The notes: generated by a model from the sequence alone, not told the origin. 64,000 bases of DNA from JAJCYK01 sp965224285 (GCA_965224285.1 OZ245043.1:3720001-3784000); one strand, 5' to 3'; numbered from the stretch's first letter, positions 18,070-27,559 are shown. Program-made: numbers and translations.

Positions 18070-19469
18070 TGGATAAAAACTCCAAACGACAACGGATTCA
18101 GGATTTAGTAAGACTCTTTGAGGATCACTTACAGCGATCTACCAGTCAATTCTTTGATTCTGACGATCTGGAGAGGATATTTTATTATTATTTCGACCAG
18201 GGGAAATACAATCACGCCTTAAAGGTATGTGAGTGGGGATTGGAGTTGTTCCCATTTTCAGTGGATTTGCTTTCCATGAAGAGTCAAGTGTTGATGAGCC
18301 GAAATCAATATCAGGAGGCTCTGGAAATATTACAGCAAGCGCTTGCATGGGAACCTCATGAGGTAGAATTACTCTCTTTAAAAGCCCACCTGCACACCCT
18401 GTTGGATCAGGACGTTGCAGCTATTGATACCTTGAAACAGGCACTGGATCATGCCAAATACAAAGATGAGATCTATTATCAAATTGGATTGATCCACCAA
18501 AATTATCAAAGATATCAGGAGGCGGCTAAGGTTTATAAAAAGGCTGTTAAACTTAATTTGCAGCATGAGGGGGCGCTGTACGAATTGGCCTATTGCCTGG
18601 ACATGTTAGGTGCGTTAGATGCCAGCCTCGGTTATTATCAACAATTCATAGATCAGGATCCATATTCACATTTAGGGTGGTATAATCTGGGCATCATCCA
18701 GCATAAGTTGGGTAAAGATCAGGATGCTATTCAATCCTATCAATACGCATTACTCATAAAGGAAGATTTTGCTTCGGCATACTTCAATTTAGGTAATGTA
18801 TACATGTCCACCGGAGACCATTCCCTGGCATTGGATGCTTATCAAAAAACCATTGATCTGGAGGGGCCATCTGCTGAAACGTACTTTAGCCTGGCCGAGG
18901 CCTATGAGGAGATGGCACAGTGGGACCTTGCCTTAAAATATTACCGCAGAGCTTACAAGCTGGATAATTTTTATGATGAAGCGCTCTTCGGAATTGGTAA
19001 GAGTTTGAATTCTCAATCAAAATGGTATGAGGCGCTGCATTTTTTCCGTAAAGCGGCCAAACTGAATGCGGAAGAATCCAGTTACTGGATGGCGGTTGCT
19101 GAGGCAGAATTCCGGGTAGGGAACTTAGTATCCAGTCTTGAAGCCTACCAAAATGTGGCCCAACTGGATCCGGAAAACCCTCTTTTATGGTTGGATTGGT
19201 CTTTCTTATACTATGAACAGGGTGACTATACCCGTTCTGTTGACTTAATTTTGGAGGGATTAGAAGAATTGCCCGATAATCCCAGCCTACATTATCGAGC
19301 GGTGGCCTACCTCATCGCTGCCGGGAAATACAAGGAAGGCTTGGCTTATTTGGAAAATGCGTTAATTTTGAATTTCGAAAAACATCAGGAACTCTTTGAA
19401 TTCTATCCTAAACTAGTCAATCAGAAGGCCTTACTAAAAATCATCGATCAATACAGACCTGAAAAATAG
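18069..19469 (+). CDS. Tetratricopeptide repeat protein
   Basis: 466 residues with about ten to eleven TPR units (for example AWYNLGI-type and AYFNLGNVYMSTGDHSLALDAYQKTI) and no signal peptide or membrane segment, so probably a cytoplasmic scaffold. It starts in a TAATG overlap with the phosphatase gene and ends 1 bp before the ComA-like gene, so it is transcribed with both. Partners are not evident. The C-terminal part (about 380-466) still follows the repeat pattern. Confidence 0.85.
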   Translation: MDKNSKRQRIQDLVRLFEDHLQRSTSQFFDSDDLERIFYYYFDQGKYNHALKVCEWGLELFPFSVDLLSMKSQVLMSRNQYQEALEILQQALAWEPHEVELLSLKAHLHTLLDQDVAAIDTLKQALDHAKYKDEIYYQIGLIHQNYQRYQEAAKVYKKAVKLNLQHEGALYELAYCLDMLGALDASLGYYQQFIDQDPYSHLGWYNLGIIQHKLGKDQDAIQSYQYALLIKEDFASAYFNLGNVYMSTGDHSLALDAYQKTIDLEGPSAETYFSLAEAYEEMAQWDLALKYYRRAYKLDNFYDEALFGIGKSLNSQSKWYEALHFFRKAAKLNAEESSYWMAVAEAEFRVGNLVSSLEAYQNVAQLDPENPLLWLDWSFLYYEQGDYTRSVDLILEGLEELPDNPSLHYRAVAYLIAAGKYKEGLAYLENALILNFEKHQELFEFYPKLVNQKALLKIIDQYRPEK

Positions 19470-19470
19470 T

Positions 19471-20253
19471 ATGAATTATACGCTAAACGGCATCCCTGAA
19501 AGGACCAAGAAGCCCAGGCAATTTGGATTTACTATGGTGATGGATAAGGGCCTTAGTTTGCGGGAGATTGACGATTTCCTGGAGTTGTGCGGGGATCATG
19601 TAGATATCATTAAATTGGGTTGGGGAACTTCCTATGTAACTCCCAATCTCAAGGAAAAGCTGCGAAAATACCAGGAGTATAATATACCCACCTATTTTGG
19701 GGGCACACTGTTTGAGGCTTTCGTGGTACGGGATCAATTTGATGACTATCGCAAAATATTGGATAAATACAATATGACATTTGCGGAAGTATCGGATGGT
19801 TCCATCGAGTTGCCCCATGAGAGAAAATGCCAGTACATCCATCAATTAAGTGATCAGGTGACAGTGTTATCGGAGGTCGGCTCTAAGGACGTAGAAAAGA
19901 TCATACCACCTTATCAATGGATAAAACTTATGCAAAAAGAGCTGGATGCCGGCGCCTGGAAAGTAATCGGAGAGGCCAGGGAAGCGGGTAACGTCGGCCT
20001 TTTCCGCTCAACTGGCGAGGTCCGCAGTGGATTAGTGCAGGAGATCCTGACCAAGATACCTTTTGAAAAAATTATTTGGGAAGCTCCCCAAAAATCTCAG
20101 CAGGTATGGTTTATTAAACTATTAGGTGCAAACGTCAATCTGGGTAATATAGCCCCAAACGAAGTAATCCCGCTGGAAACCATCAGACTGGGCCTTCGAG
20201 GAGATACCTTCAATCACTTTATAAACAACGGCGACCCCGGGGTGGAGCCATAA
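19471..20253 (+). CDS. comA: Phosphosulfolactate synthase (ComA family)
   Basis: 260 residues. ComA adds sulfite to phosphoenolpyruvate to give phosphosulfolactate, known from coenzyme M synthesis in archaea and sulfolactate in Bacillus. The TIM-barrel signs include FTMVMDKGLS, DIIKLGWGTS, TYFGGTLFE, EVSDGSIELP, GEAREAGNVG and IWEAPQKSQQ. Bacteroidota make no coenzyme M; many make sulfonolipids (capnine), so a role in supplying cysteate is a fair inference but not shown here. It sits in a tight run with the TPR and DUF368 genes. The gene symbol comA here is the phosphosulfolactate synthase, not the competence regulator. Confidence 0.85.
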   Translation: MNYTLNGIPERTKKPRQFGFTMVMDKGLSLREIDDFLELCGDHVDIIKLGWGTSYVTPNLKEKLRKYQEYNIPTYFGGTLFEAFVVRDQFDDYRKILDKYNMTFAEVSDGSIELPHERKCQYIHQLSDQVTVLSEVGSKDVEKIIPPYQWIKLMQKELDAGAWKVIGEAREAGNVGLFRSTGEVRSGLVQEILTKIPFEKIIWEAPQKSQQVWFIKLLGANVNLGNIAPNEVIPLETIRLGLRGDTFNHFINNGDPGVEP

Positions 20254-20256
20254 GTT

Positions 20257-21189
20257 TTGAGGACCACCAGAGATCATATCCTGCTATTCTTGAAGGGATT
20301 GGGGATGGGCAGTGCAGATATTGTTCCCGGAGTTTCCGGCGGCACAATTGCCTTCATCACCGGTATCTATGAGGAGTTATTGGATAGTATAAGGTCAGTT
20401 GACGGTCCGGCGCTCAAACTCCTATTTACAGGAAAATTTAAAAAGTTTTGGCATAGAATTAACGGCCGCTTTCTGTTTGCGGTATTCGCCGGTATACTGG
20501 TTAGCCTGTTTTCTCTAGCTAAAATCATCAGCTATTTTATGGCGTATTACCCGATTTTGCTGTGGTCTTTTTTCTTTGGATTAATTCTGATTTCGGCATT
20601 GGTGGTAAGCCGGGACGTACAGCATTGGAGCTTATGGGTGTTTATAGCTTTAGCATTGGGAGCAATAATTGCTTTTTTCATCACCCTGGCAACGCCCACA
20701 GAAACCCCCGATACCAATTTTTCTCTGTTTATTTCGGGAGCCATAGCCATTTGTGCAATGATCTTGCCGGGTATATCCGGCAGTTTTATCCTGTTAATTC
20801 TGGGAAAATATTCCCTGATCCTGGAGGCGTTAACCAGCCTGGATGTTAAGATATTGGGGTTATTTGCCGTGGGATGTTTAGTAGGACTGATGATTTTCTC
20901 CCGGGTAATCAGTTGGTTGTTGAAAAAATTCCGGGATATCACCATTGCCCTACTAGCTGGATTTATGTTAGGCAGCCTGAATAAAGTTTGGCCTTGGAAA
21001 CAAACTTTATCTACATTTACAGACCGCCATGGAGAAGTTAGACCTCTAATCCAAGAGAATATACTTCCTACCACTTACCAGGAAATGGGTCTGGAACCAC
21101 AACTTCTGGGGGCAGTGTTCTTTTTTTTTCTGGGTATAGCCTTGGTGGTAATGGTGGAGAAGTTGGCCAACCAAGTCAGGTATGACTAA
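20257..21189 (+). CDS. DUF368 membrane protein
   Basis: 310 residues with about eight membrane segments. The family hallmark is a duplicated motif, here GMGSADIVPGVSGGTIAFI near the N-terminus and LPGISGSFILLILG in the middle; some DUF368 proteins have been linked to polyprenyl-phosphate transport, which would fit an envelope glycan region, but this is family-level knowledge. The start is TTG at 20257, placing the motif at the expected distance from the N-terminus. It begins 3 bp after the ComA gene and overlaps aroE by 8 bp. Confidence 0.85.
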   Translation: MRTTRDHILLFLKGLGMGSADIVPGVSGGTIAFITGIYEELLDSIRSVDGPALKLLFTGKFKKFWHRINGRFLFAVFAGILVSLFSLAKIISYFMAYYPILLWSFFFGLILISALVVSRDVQHWSLWVFIALALGAIIAFFITLATPTETPDTNFSLFISGAIAICAMILPGISGSFILLILGKYSLILEALTSLDVKILGLFAVGCLVGLMIFSRVISWLLKKFRDITIALLAGFMLGSLNKVWPWKQTLSTFTDRHGEVRPLIQENILPTTYQEMGLEPQLLGAVFFFFLGIALVVMVEKLANQVRYD

Positions 21190-21937
21190 CCAATCCATTA
21201 AATTGCTGGGATTGGTGGGTAAACCTTTATCTCACTCATTTTCCCAATTATATTTCACTAATAAGTTTCAATCTCTGGGTCTTACAAGTTATCAATATCT
21301 ATTATTTGAATTACCCAGTATAGACCATTTTCCCCGTATAGTAAAAGAAAACCCCAACTTGATCGGATTGAATGTGACCATTCCATATAAGAGGTCCGTC
21401 ATACGGTACTTGGATCAGCTCAGTCCGCAAGCGGAAAAAATTGGGGCGGTAAATGTTATAAAAATCACCACAGAAGGCAAGCTGATTGGGTATAATACGG
21501 ATTATCTGGGGTTTAAAGAGTCACTGCAAAAGTGGTTGGGCACTCAGAGTATAAGCCGAAGCTTGGTTTTGGGCACTGGTGGCGCTTCTCTGGCGGTAGT
21601 GGTGGCTCTCAGGGACATAGGTATTGAGGTGCAACAGGTGAGCCGGACGGCGAAAGAAGAAATCTGGGACTACCGGGAACTAAGCTCTCAAGATGTTTTA
21701 ACAAGATTTCCTCTTATTGTAAATACCACTCCATTGGGGATGGCCCCTGAGGTGGAAACCTGCCCCGATCTACCCTATAACCAACTGGGGAATCACCACT
21801 TTCTTTATGATCTGGTATACAATCCGGAAACCACAGAATTTATGAAGCGGGGAATGCAAGCAGGAGCCAGTGTGAAGAACGGGTTGGAAATGCTTCATTT
21901 ACAAGCTGAAAAAGGCTGGGACATTTGGAATAATTAA
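21182..21937 (+). CDS. aroE: Shikimate dehydrogenase
   Basis: 251 residues. It reduces 3-dehydroshikimate to shikimate with NADPH in aromatic amino acid synthesis. Visible signs are the KPLSHSFSQ substrate loop, NVTIPYK with catalytic Lys70, the NTD motif with Asp107, the GTGGAS dinucleotide loop and GLEMLHLQAEKGW near the end. It is slightly short but complete. The start overlaps the DUF368 gene by 8 bp; uvrB follows after 26 bp. Confidence 0.93.
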   Translation: MTNQSIKLLGLVGKPLSHSFSQLYFTNKFQSLGLTSYQYLLFELPSIDHFPRIVKENPNLIGLNVTIPYKRSVIRYLDQLSPQAEKIGAVNVIKITTEGKLIGYNTDYLGFKESLQKWLGTQSISRSLVLGTGGASLAVVVALRDIGIEVQQVSRTAKEEIWDYRELSSQDVLTRFPLIVNTTPLGMAPEVETCPDLPYNQLGNHHFLYDLVYNPETTEFMKRGMQAGASVKNGLEMLHLQAEKGWDIWNN

Positions 21938-21963
21938 CCCCGGGGGTTTAGTAAGTTTGAGGT

Positions 21964-23988
21964 GTGTCTTTCAATCTGACTTCTGAGTATCAACCGACCG
22001 GAGACCAGCCGGATGCCATCAATCAATTAACTGATGGGCTCAACGCCGGTATGCCTCATCAAACTCTTTTAGGAGTGACCGGCAGTGGAAAGACCTTTAC
22101 CATTGCCAATGTGGTGCAGGAAGTGGACCGACCCACCTTAGTACTTAGTCATAATAAGACGCTGGCAGCACAACTGTATGGGGAGTTCAAACAATTTTTT
22201 CCCGAAAATGCTGTTGAATACTTTATTTCCTACTATGACTACTATCAGCCTGAAGCATATCTGCCTACCACCAATCTGTATATTGAAAAGGATCTTTCCA
22301 TAAATGAGGAGATCGAAAAATTGAGGTTGAGCGCAACCTCTTCCCTGTTGAGCGGCAGGCGGGATGTATTGGTAGTGGCTTCGGTCAGCTGTATATATGG
22401 TATAGGCAATCCCGAAGAGTTTGGTAAAAATATAATTCGACTTCAGGAAGGTGACGTCGTTTCTCGTAATCAATTCCTGTTGGCATTGGTACAAATACTC
22501 TACAGCCGTACAGAAGCTGAATTTAAACGAGGCAATTTTAGGGTTAAGGGCGATACGGTAGACGTGTTTGTGGCTTATGCTGATTTCGCCTACCGCATCA
22601 TATTTTGGGGGGATGAGGTGGAGAGCATCTCCCGCATCGATCCCTATACCGGGACCACCCTGGCGGAAGAAAAGCTGATTACCATATTCCCCGCAAACCT
22701 ATTCGTAACTGGAAAAGACCTGCTTCACCAGGCTATCAGGGAGATCCAGGATGATTTGGTGGCTCAAATAGATTATTTCGAGTCGGAGAGGAGACACCTG
22801 GAGGCCAAAAGAATCAAGGAGCGAACTGAATTTGACATGGAAATGATGAGGGAATTGGGATACTGCTCCGGAGTGGAAAACTACAGCCGCTATTTTGATC
22901 GAAGGAAACCTGGAGCCCGGCCATTCTGCCTTTTGGATTATTTTCCGGATAATTTTCTGATGGTGATCGATGAGAGTCATGTTACTCTACCGCAGGTGAG
23001 AGCCATGTGGGGAGGAGACCGATCACGCAAGGTGAACTTAGTGGATTATGGTTTTCGTTTACCTTCGGCGCTGGACAACCGGCCATTGACCTTTAATGAA
23101 TTCGAGAGTATGCTCAACCAGGTGGTATTTGTTAGCGCTACTCCTGGAGATTATGAATTGCACAAATCAGAGGGGGTAGTGGTGGAACAACTGATACGGC
23201 CTACCGGGTTGCTGGATCCTAAAATAGAGGTGCGTCCCAGCCGCCATCAAATAGATGATCTGTTGGAAGAGATCGATGAATGTGTAAAGCAGGAAGAAAG
23301 GGTGCTGGTGACTACACTGACTAAACGTATGGCGGAAGAATTGACCAAATTTTTGGAACAGGCAGGAGTGAAATGCCGCTATATCCACTCCGAGGTCAAT
23401 GCCCTGGACCGGGTGGAGATTCTCCGGGAACTCAGACTGGGAGTTTTTGATGTATTGGTTGGGGTGAACCTGCTTCGTGAAGGGCTGGACTTGCCCGAGG
23501 TAGCTTTAGTAGGAATCCTGGATGCCGATAAGGAAGGATTCTTGCGGAATGAACGATCTCTCATTCAAACCATAGGGAGGGCCGCCAGAAATGTAAATGG
23601 CCGGGTGTTGATGTATGCAGACAACATTACCGATAGCATGCGCAAATCCATTGATGAGACCCAAAGGAGACGGAAGCTTCAGATGCAATACAATGAGAAG
23701 CATGATATAACCCCAGCCACTGTGGTTAAATCCAAGGACGCTATTCTTCGTCAAACGGAAGTAGCAGACTCTAAAAAATCCCCTAAACGATATTATGCGG
23801 AACCAGAGAAAAGTGGGGTAGCCGCCGACCCGGTAGTGGCCTATATGAAGCAGGATGAAATTGAAAAATTACTGGCTAAAAGCCGAAGAGCTATGGAAAA
23901 GGCTGCAAAGGACCTAGACTTTCTCGAGGCGGCAAGACTACGGGATGAAATGTTGGAATTGCAGAAATTGCTGGATAAGGAAAAATAA
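21964..23988 (+). CDS. uvrB: Excinuclease ABC subunit B
   Basis: 674 residues from GTG at 21964. UvrB is the damage-verifying helicase-like subunit of nucleotide excision repair. Signs are Walker A GVTGSGKT (37-44), the damage-probing beta-hairpin YYDYYQPEAYLP, the DESH box (IDESHVTLPQ), helicase motifs V and VI (GRAARN) and a C-terminal UVR domain that binds UvrC. Full length. A bidirectional terminator follows directly. Confidence 0.97.
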   Translation: MSFNLTSEYQPTGDQPDAINQLTDGLNAGMPHQTLLGVTGSGKTFTIANVVQEVDRPTLVLSHNKTLAAQLYGEFKQFFPENAVEYFISYYDYYQPEAYLPTTNLYIEKDLSINEEIEKLRLSATSSLLSGRRDVLVVASVSCIYGIGNPEEFGKNIIRLQEGDVVSRNQFLLALVQILYSRTEAEFKRGNFRVKGDTVDVFVAYADFAYRIIFWGDEVESISRIDPYTGTTLAEEKLITIFPANLFVTGKDLLHQAIREIQDDLVAQIDYFESERRHLEAKRIKERTEFDMEMMRELGYCSGVENYSRYFDRRKPGARPFCLLDYFPDNFLMVIDESHVTLPQVRAMWGGDRSRKVNLVDYGFRLPSALDNRPLTFNEFESMLNQVVFVSATPGDYELHKSEGVVVEQLIRPTGLLDPKIEVRPSRHQIDDLLEEIDECVKQEERVLVTTLTKRMAEELTKFLEQAGVKCRYIHSEVNALDRVEILRELRLGVFDVLVGVNLLREGLDLPEVALVGILDADKEGFLRNERSLIQTIGRAARNVNGRVLMYADNITDSMRKSIDETQRRRKLQMQYNEKHDITPATVVKSKDAILRQTEVADSKKSPKRYYAEPEKSGVAADPVVAYMKQDEIEKLLAKSRRAMEKAAKDLDFLEAARLRDEMLELQKLLDKEK

Positions 23989-24015
23989 AAAAGGCGGGTG
24001 ATTTGCCCGCCTTTC
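23988..24015. terminator. Bidirectional intrinsic terminator between uvrB and sod
   Basis: A perfect 9-bp stem (23990-23998 with 24006-24014, loop of 7) is flanked by A-rich sequence on the left and T-rich sequence on the right. It lies between convergent uvrB and sod, so it can terminate both. Confidence 0.85.
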
Positions 24016-24023
24016 CTTTGATG

Positions 24024-24629
24024 TTATTGAGCGTCCCGGTAACGCCGGGCTACCTCGTTCCAGTTTACTACATTCCAGAAGGCTTGGATGTAATCCGGAC
24101 GCTTATTCTGATAATTTAGATAATAAGCATGCTCCCACACATCGAGGCCTAATATGGGGGTGCCTTTAGTTTCGGCAACATCCATTAAAGGATTGTCCTG
24201 ATTAGGTGTGGAGGTTACTTTTAAATTGCCGGAGGCGTCAACCACCAACCAGGCCCAACCGGATCCAAATTGTCCCCCGGCAGCCTTGGAGAACTCTTCC
24301 TTGAAGCTGTCAAAAGAACCAAAGGCGCTATCTATAGCATTGCCCAGGTCACCGTCAGGGGAACCACCCCCGTCAGGAGACATGATCTTCCAAAACAAGC
24401 TGTGATTATAATAGCCGCCGCCATTATTGCGTACCGCGGAATTGCCGGAAACATTGGCAATAACTTCTTCAATGGATTTTCCATCTGAATCAGTTCCCGA
24501 TATAGCATCGTTAAGTTTATTGGTATATCCAGCATGATGCCGATCGTGATGTATTTCCATGGTTCGCGCATCAATATGTGGTTCCAGTGCATCAAATGCA
24601 TAGGGTAAGTCAGGTAATTCGAATGACAT
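24024..24629 (-). CDS. Superoxide dismutase, Fe/Mn family
   Basis: 201 residues, no signal peptide, so cytoplasmic. Metal ligands are His27, His76, Asp163 and His167 (DVWEHAYY). The GGGYYNHSLFW helix and the Gln in TPNQDNPLM (Gln143) match manganese-type or cambialistic enzymes better than strict iron types; the metal cannot be decided from sequence alone. It is a single gene with its own upstream region (24630-24682) and ends at the shared terminator. Confidence 0.95.
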   Translation of the reverse strand: MSFELPDLPYAFDALEPHIDARTMEIHHDRHHAGYTNKLNDAISGTDSDGKSIEEVIANVSGNSAVRNNGGGYYNHSLFWKIMSPDGGGSPDGDLGNAIDSAFGSFDSFKEEFSKAAGGQFGSGWAWLVVDASGNLKVTSTPNQDNPLMDVAETKGTPILGLDVWEHAYYLNYQNKRPDYIQAFWNVVNWNEVARRYRDAQ

Positions 24630-24682
24630 AATATTAATTGATTAAGGTTTAAATGTTCAAAAAGTGGTACTACCTAAATATA

Positions 24683-25141
24683 CTAATTTCTCATGTTCCT
24701 GAAAAAATCCTGAATTAGCTGTCGACAAGGTTCTTCCATCAATCCCTGTAAGCGTTCAGTCTTAGGGTGTAAAATGTGGGCTCCATCTTTTTCCCATTGG
24801 GAATACCCTTTAAGCGGGTCTTTTGCCCCATAGATCAATCTACCTAACTGGCACCAGCTCAGAGCTCCGGCACACATCAGGCAGGGCTCAAGGGTTACAT
24901 ATAGACTGCATTCAGTAAGATACTTTGCCCCCAGATGATTGGAAGCGGCCGTTACCGCCAGTATTTCAGCATGGGCGGTGACATCCCTTAGATTTTCTGT
25001 TTGATTGTGGGCTTTGGCCACCACGGTACGGCCGCATACCACAACTGCTCCTACCGGGATCTCACCTAGCTCTTGGGCTAACTGGGCCTGATGATAAGCC
25101 TGTTTCATGTAGTATTCATCACTGAAAACCGTGAAGTCCAT
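24683..25141 (-). CDS. tadA: tRNA-specific adenosine deaminase TadA
   Basis: 152 residues. TadA converts A34 to inosine, classically in tRNA-Arg(ACG). The zinc and catalytic residues are HAE (57-59) and PCLMC (86-90, Cys87 and Cys90); the family pattern GEIPVGAVVV is near residue 26. A relaxed nucleoside deaminase cannot be excluded. A tRNA-Pro with A34 lies at the far end of this window, giving a possible second substrate. It follows the 25144-25752 gene by 2 bp. Confidence 0.85.
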   Translation of the reverse strand: MDFTVFSDEYYMKQAYHQAQLAQELGEIPVGAVVVCGRTVVAKAHNQTENLRDVTAHAEILAVTAASNHLGAKYLTECSLYVTLEPCLMCAGALSWCQLGRLIYGAKDPLKGYSQWEKDGAHILHPKTERLQGLMEEPCRQLIQDFFRNMRN

Positions 25142-25143
25142 AT

Positions 25144-25752
25144 TTATGGCCAGATAATGGAGGACATTATTTTATCCGCCGTTGACTGCCAGCGTTCCCT
25201 TAACGATGCGGGACAATTAAAGCTGAATACATATGCCTGCTGGTCTTTAACTGTATACTGTACCCAGGTGTAGTCAACCACGGCTGCTTGTCGGCGCAAT
25301 GAATTAGGGTCGCCATGTACAGTTGAGATGAATTCAAAAACAGCGTAATTACGGTCGTTTATTTGCTTTACGGTCTCCTGAAAAAATTGTACTGTATCAA
25401 AGAGGTTGCGGATGTTGTTCTGATAAAACTCCTTAAGTAATTCGATATCCTGATCTCGCCATGGAGTGGGGTTTTGATTGATCACCAAATCCACTGATCT
25501 ATCCGGGCTGGTGAAACCTGCTAATGGCAGACGATAACTAATAAATTTATTGCGCAGGTCCTGCTGGCTCATGGGAAGAAAGGAAGCTGGTACTTCCAAA
25601 CTTATGCTTTCATTGATTTCCGTTCTTACCAAATCTTCCTGGGCCAAAAGCGGAACCACGGATAACCAGCTCAGAATGACCGATTTGTGGATCGGCTTTA
25701 CCAAATCATATGCTTGCACCACCAGGCTGGATAAATTGAAGTCAAAAAACAT
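25144..25752 (-). CDS. Hypothetical exported protein
   Basis: Up to 202 residues from ATG at 25752. A hydrophobic stretch ending at PLLAQ (about residues 25-38) looks like a signal peptide, and a TTG at 25704 would give a more usual length, so the start is uncertain. The body is mixed alpha/beta with SLEVPASFLPMS and a C-terminal MSSIIWP; the layout recalls DcrB/PsbP-like exported proteins, but I cannot assign it. It is followed by tadA after 2 bp and is divergent from aspS. Confidence 0.6.
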   Translation of the reverse strand: MFFDFNLSSLVVQAYDLVKPIHKSVILSWLSVVPLLAQEDLVRTEINESISLEVPASFLPMSQQDLRNKFISYRLPLAGFTSPDRSVDLVINQNPTPWRDQDIELLKEFYQNNIRNLFDTVQFFQETVKQINDRNYAVFEFISTVHGDPNSLRRQAAVVDYTWVQYTVKDQQAYVFSFNCPASLRERWQSTADKIMSSIIWP

Positions 25753-25772
25753 GGAACCCGATCAACTATTAT

Positions 25773-25780
25773 TAAATTTG
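25773..25780 (+). promoter_or_regulatory. Probable -7 element of aspS promoter
   Basis: TAAATTTG matches the Bacteroidota -7 consensus TAnnTTTG and lies 23 bp before the aspS ATG. No clear TTTG -33 box is seen at the expected distance, so support is from the -7 box only. Confidence 0.4.
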
Positions 25781-25802
25781 TGCCTCAAATTAAGCAATTA
25801 AT

Positions 25803-27548
25803 ATGTTCAGGACACACAAATGCGGTGAACTTCGAATAGATCACGTAAATAAGCAGGTTATATTATGCGGTTGGGTGCAGAGAATAAGAGATAAGGGTGG
25901 CATGATCTGGTTGGACCTCCGGGATCGATATGGCCTGACCCAATTGATCTTCGAAGAAGGCAGCACACCCCCCCAAATATTGGAACAGGTAGCACAATTG
26001 GGTCGTGAATATGTAATCAGAGTAGAAGGGCAGGTAGTGGAGCGGGTCTCAAAAAATCCCAAAATGAATACCGGTGACATTGAGGTGGCCGTGACCGAAT
26101 TGCAGGTGTTGAACCCTTCCAAACTACCCCCGTTTCTGATTGAAGACCAAACCGACGGAGGTGAAGACCTGCGCATGAAATACCGGTATCTTGACCTTCG
26201 ACGGGGAGCAATGAGAAGGAACCTTGAGCTACGACATGGCATCAACCGGTCGGTTAGGCAATACCTGGATCAGCAGGGCTTTATCGAAATTGAGACCCCG
26301 GTGTTGATCAAATCCACCCCTGAAGGGGCGCGCGATTTTGTGGTTCCCAGTCGGATGAATCCAGGAGAGTTTTATGCCCTTCCACAAAGTCCTCAGACCT
26401 TTAAGCAGCTACTGATGGTGAGCGGTATGGATCGTTATTACCAGATTGTCAAATGCTTCCGGGATGAAGATCTCAGGGCTGACAGGCAGCCGGAGTTTAC
26501 CCAGATTGACTGTGAGATGTCATTTGTCGACCGGGAGGACGTTTTGGAGATGTTTGAAGGATTGATAAAGCATGTTTTTTCCCAGACCATCAACTATAAC
26601 CTAAACGATTTTCCTCGTATAACCTACCAAGAGGCCATGGAGCATTATGGTACTGATAAGCCGGACACCCGTTTTGAAATGCATCTAATGAATATAACTT
26701 CTCTGGCTCAAGGACATGGCTTCAGAGTGTTTGACGAGGCCGAAGTGGTATTAGCCATTTCAATTATCGGAGGCGCAGACTACAGTAGAAAACAGCTGGA
26801 TGAACTAACCGATTGGGTGCGTAAACCTCAAATAGGGGGGAAAGGAATGGTCTATGTAAAGTGTAATGCAGAGGGAAGCTTTAAGTCATCCGTGGATAAA
26901 TTCTATGGTCAAGAGATACTCCAGTCCTGGGCCGAGGCTACCGGGGCGGCACCAGGTGATTTGATGCTGATTCTATCCGGACCCCAACAGCCTACCTATA
27001 AGGCCATAGGAGAATTGCGCCTGGAGATGGGCCGACGATTAAACCTGATGAATGCGGACCAGTACCAAGCCCTTTGGGTGGTAGATTTCCCGCTACTGGA
27101 ATGGGATGAGGATGAGAAACGGTTCCATGCCATGCATCATCCGTTCACTTCCCCAAAATCAGAGGATCTGCAGTTACTGAATTCTCACCCGGAAAGAGTA
27201 AGGGCTAATGCCTACGACATGGTGATCAACGGCGTGGAGATAGGGGGTGGCTCCATCCGAATCCATGATAGGGAGCTTCAGGAAAACATGTTCCGTCACC
27301 TGGGAATGACCGAGGAGGAAGCTAGATCCCAATTTGGCTTCCTGATGCAGGCGTTTCAATTCGGCGCTCCTCCTCATGGCGGAATAGCCTTCGGATTTGA
27401 CCGGCTTTGCAGTATGATTGGGGGGGAAGAAAGTATTAGAGAATTCATCGCTTTTCCTAAAAATAATGCCGGCAGAGATGTAATGATCGACACTCCTAGC
27501 CCTATTGATCCTCAGCAACTATCGGATCTGGGAATTTCTTTGGATTGA
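25803..27548 (+). CDS. aspS: Aspartyl-tRNA synthetase
   Basis: 581 residues, full-length bacterial type. It charges tRNA-Asp (or tRNA-Asx). Domains are an N-terminal OB fold (1-110), the class II catalytic core with motif 2 FRDEDLRADRQPEFTQ and motif 3 GIAFGFDRL, and the bacterial GAD insertion (about 280-415). It is monocistronic between a divergent exported-protein gene and convergent secDF, and ends at a bidirectional terminator. Confidence 0.97.
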   Translation: MFRTHKCGELRIDHVNKQVILCGWVQRIRDKGGMIWLDLRDRYGLTQLIFEEGSTPPQILEQVAQLGREYVIRVEGQVVERVSKNPKMNTGDIEVAVTELQVLNPSKLPPFLIEDQTDGGEDLRMKYRYLDLRRGAMRRNLELRHGINRSVRQYLDQQGFIEIETPVLIKSTPEGARDFVVPSRMNPGEFYALPQSPQTFKQLLMVSGMDRYYQIVKCFRDEDLRADRQPEFTQIDCEMSFVDREDVLEMFEGLIKHVFSQTINYNLNDFPRITYQEAMEHYGTDKPDTRFEMHLMNITSLAQGHGFRVFDEAEVVLAISIIGGADYSRKQLDELTDWVRKPQIGGKGMVYVKCNAEGSFKSSVDKFYGQEILQSWAEATGAAPGDLMLILSGPQQPTYKAIGELRLEMGRRLNLMNADQYQALWVVDFPLLEWDEDEKRFHAMHHPFTSPKSEDLQLLNSHPERVRANAYDMVINGVEIGGGSIRIHDRELQENMFRHLGMTEEEARSQFGFLMQAFQFGAPPHGGIAFGFDRLCSMIGGEESIREFIAFPKNNAGRDVMIDTPSPIDPQQLSDLGISLD

Positions 27549-27559
27549 TTCAGCAGCAC

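Noticed and set aside
20547..21074. 175-residue minus-strand frame opposite the DUF368 gene
   Set aside because: It is fully covered by the DUF368 coding sequence and shows no family features.
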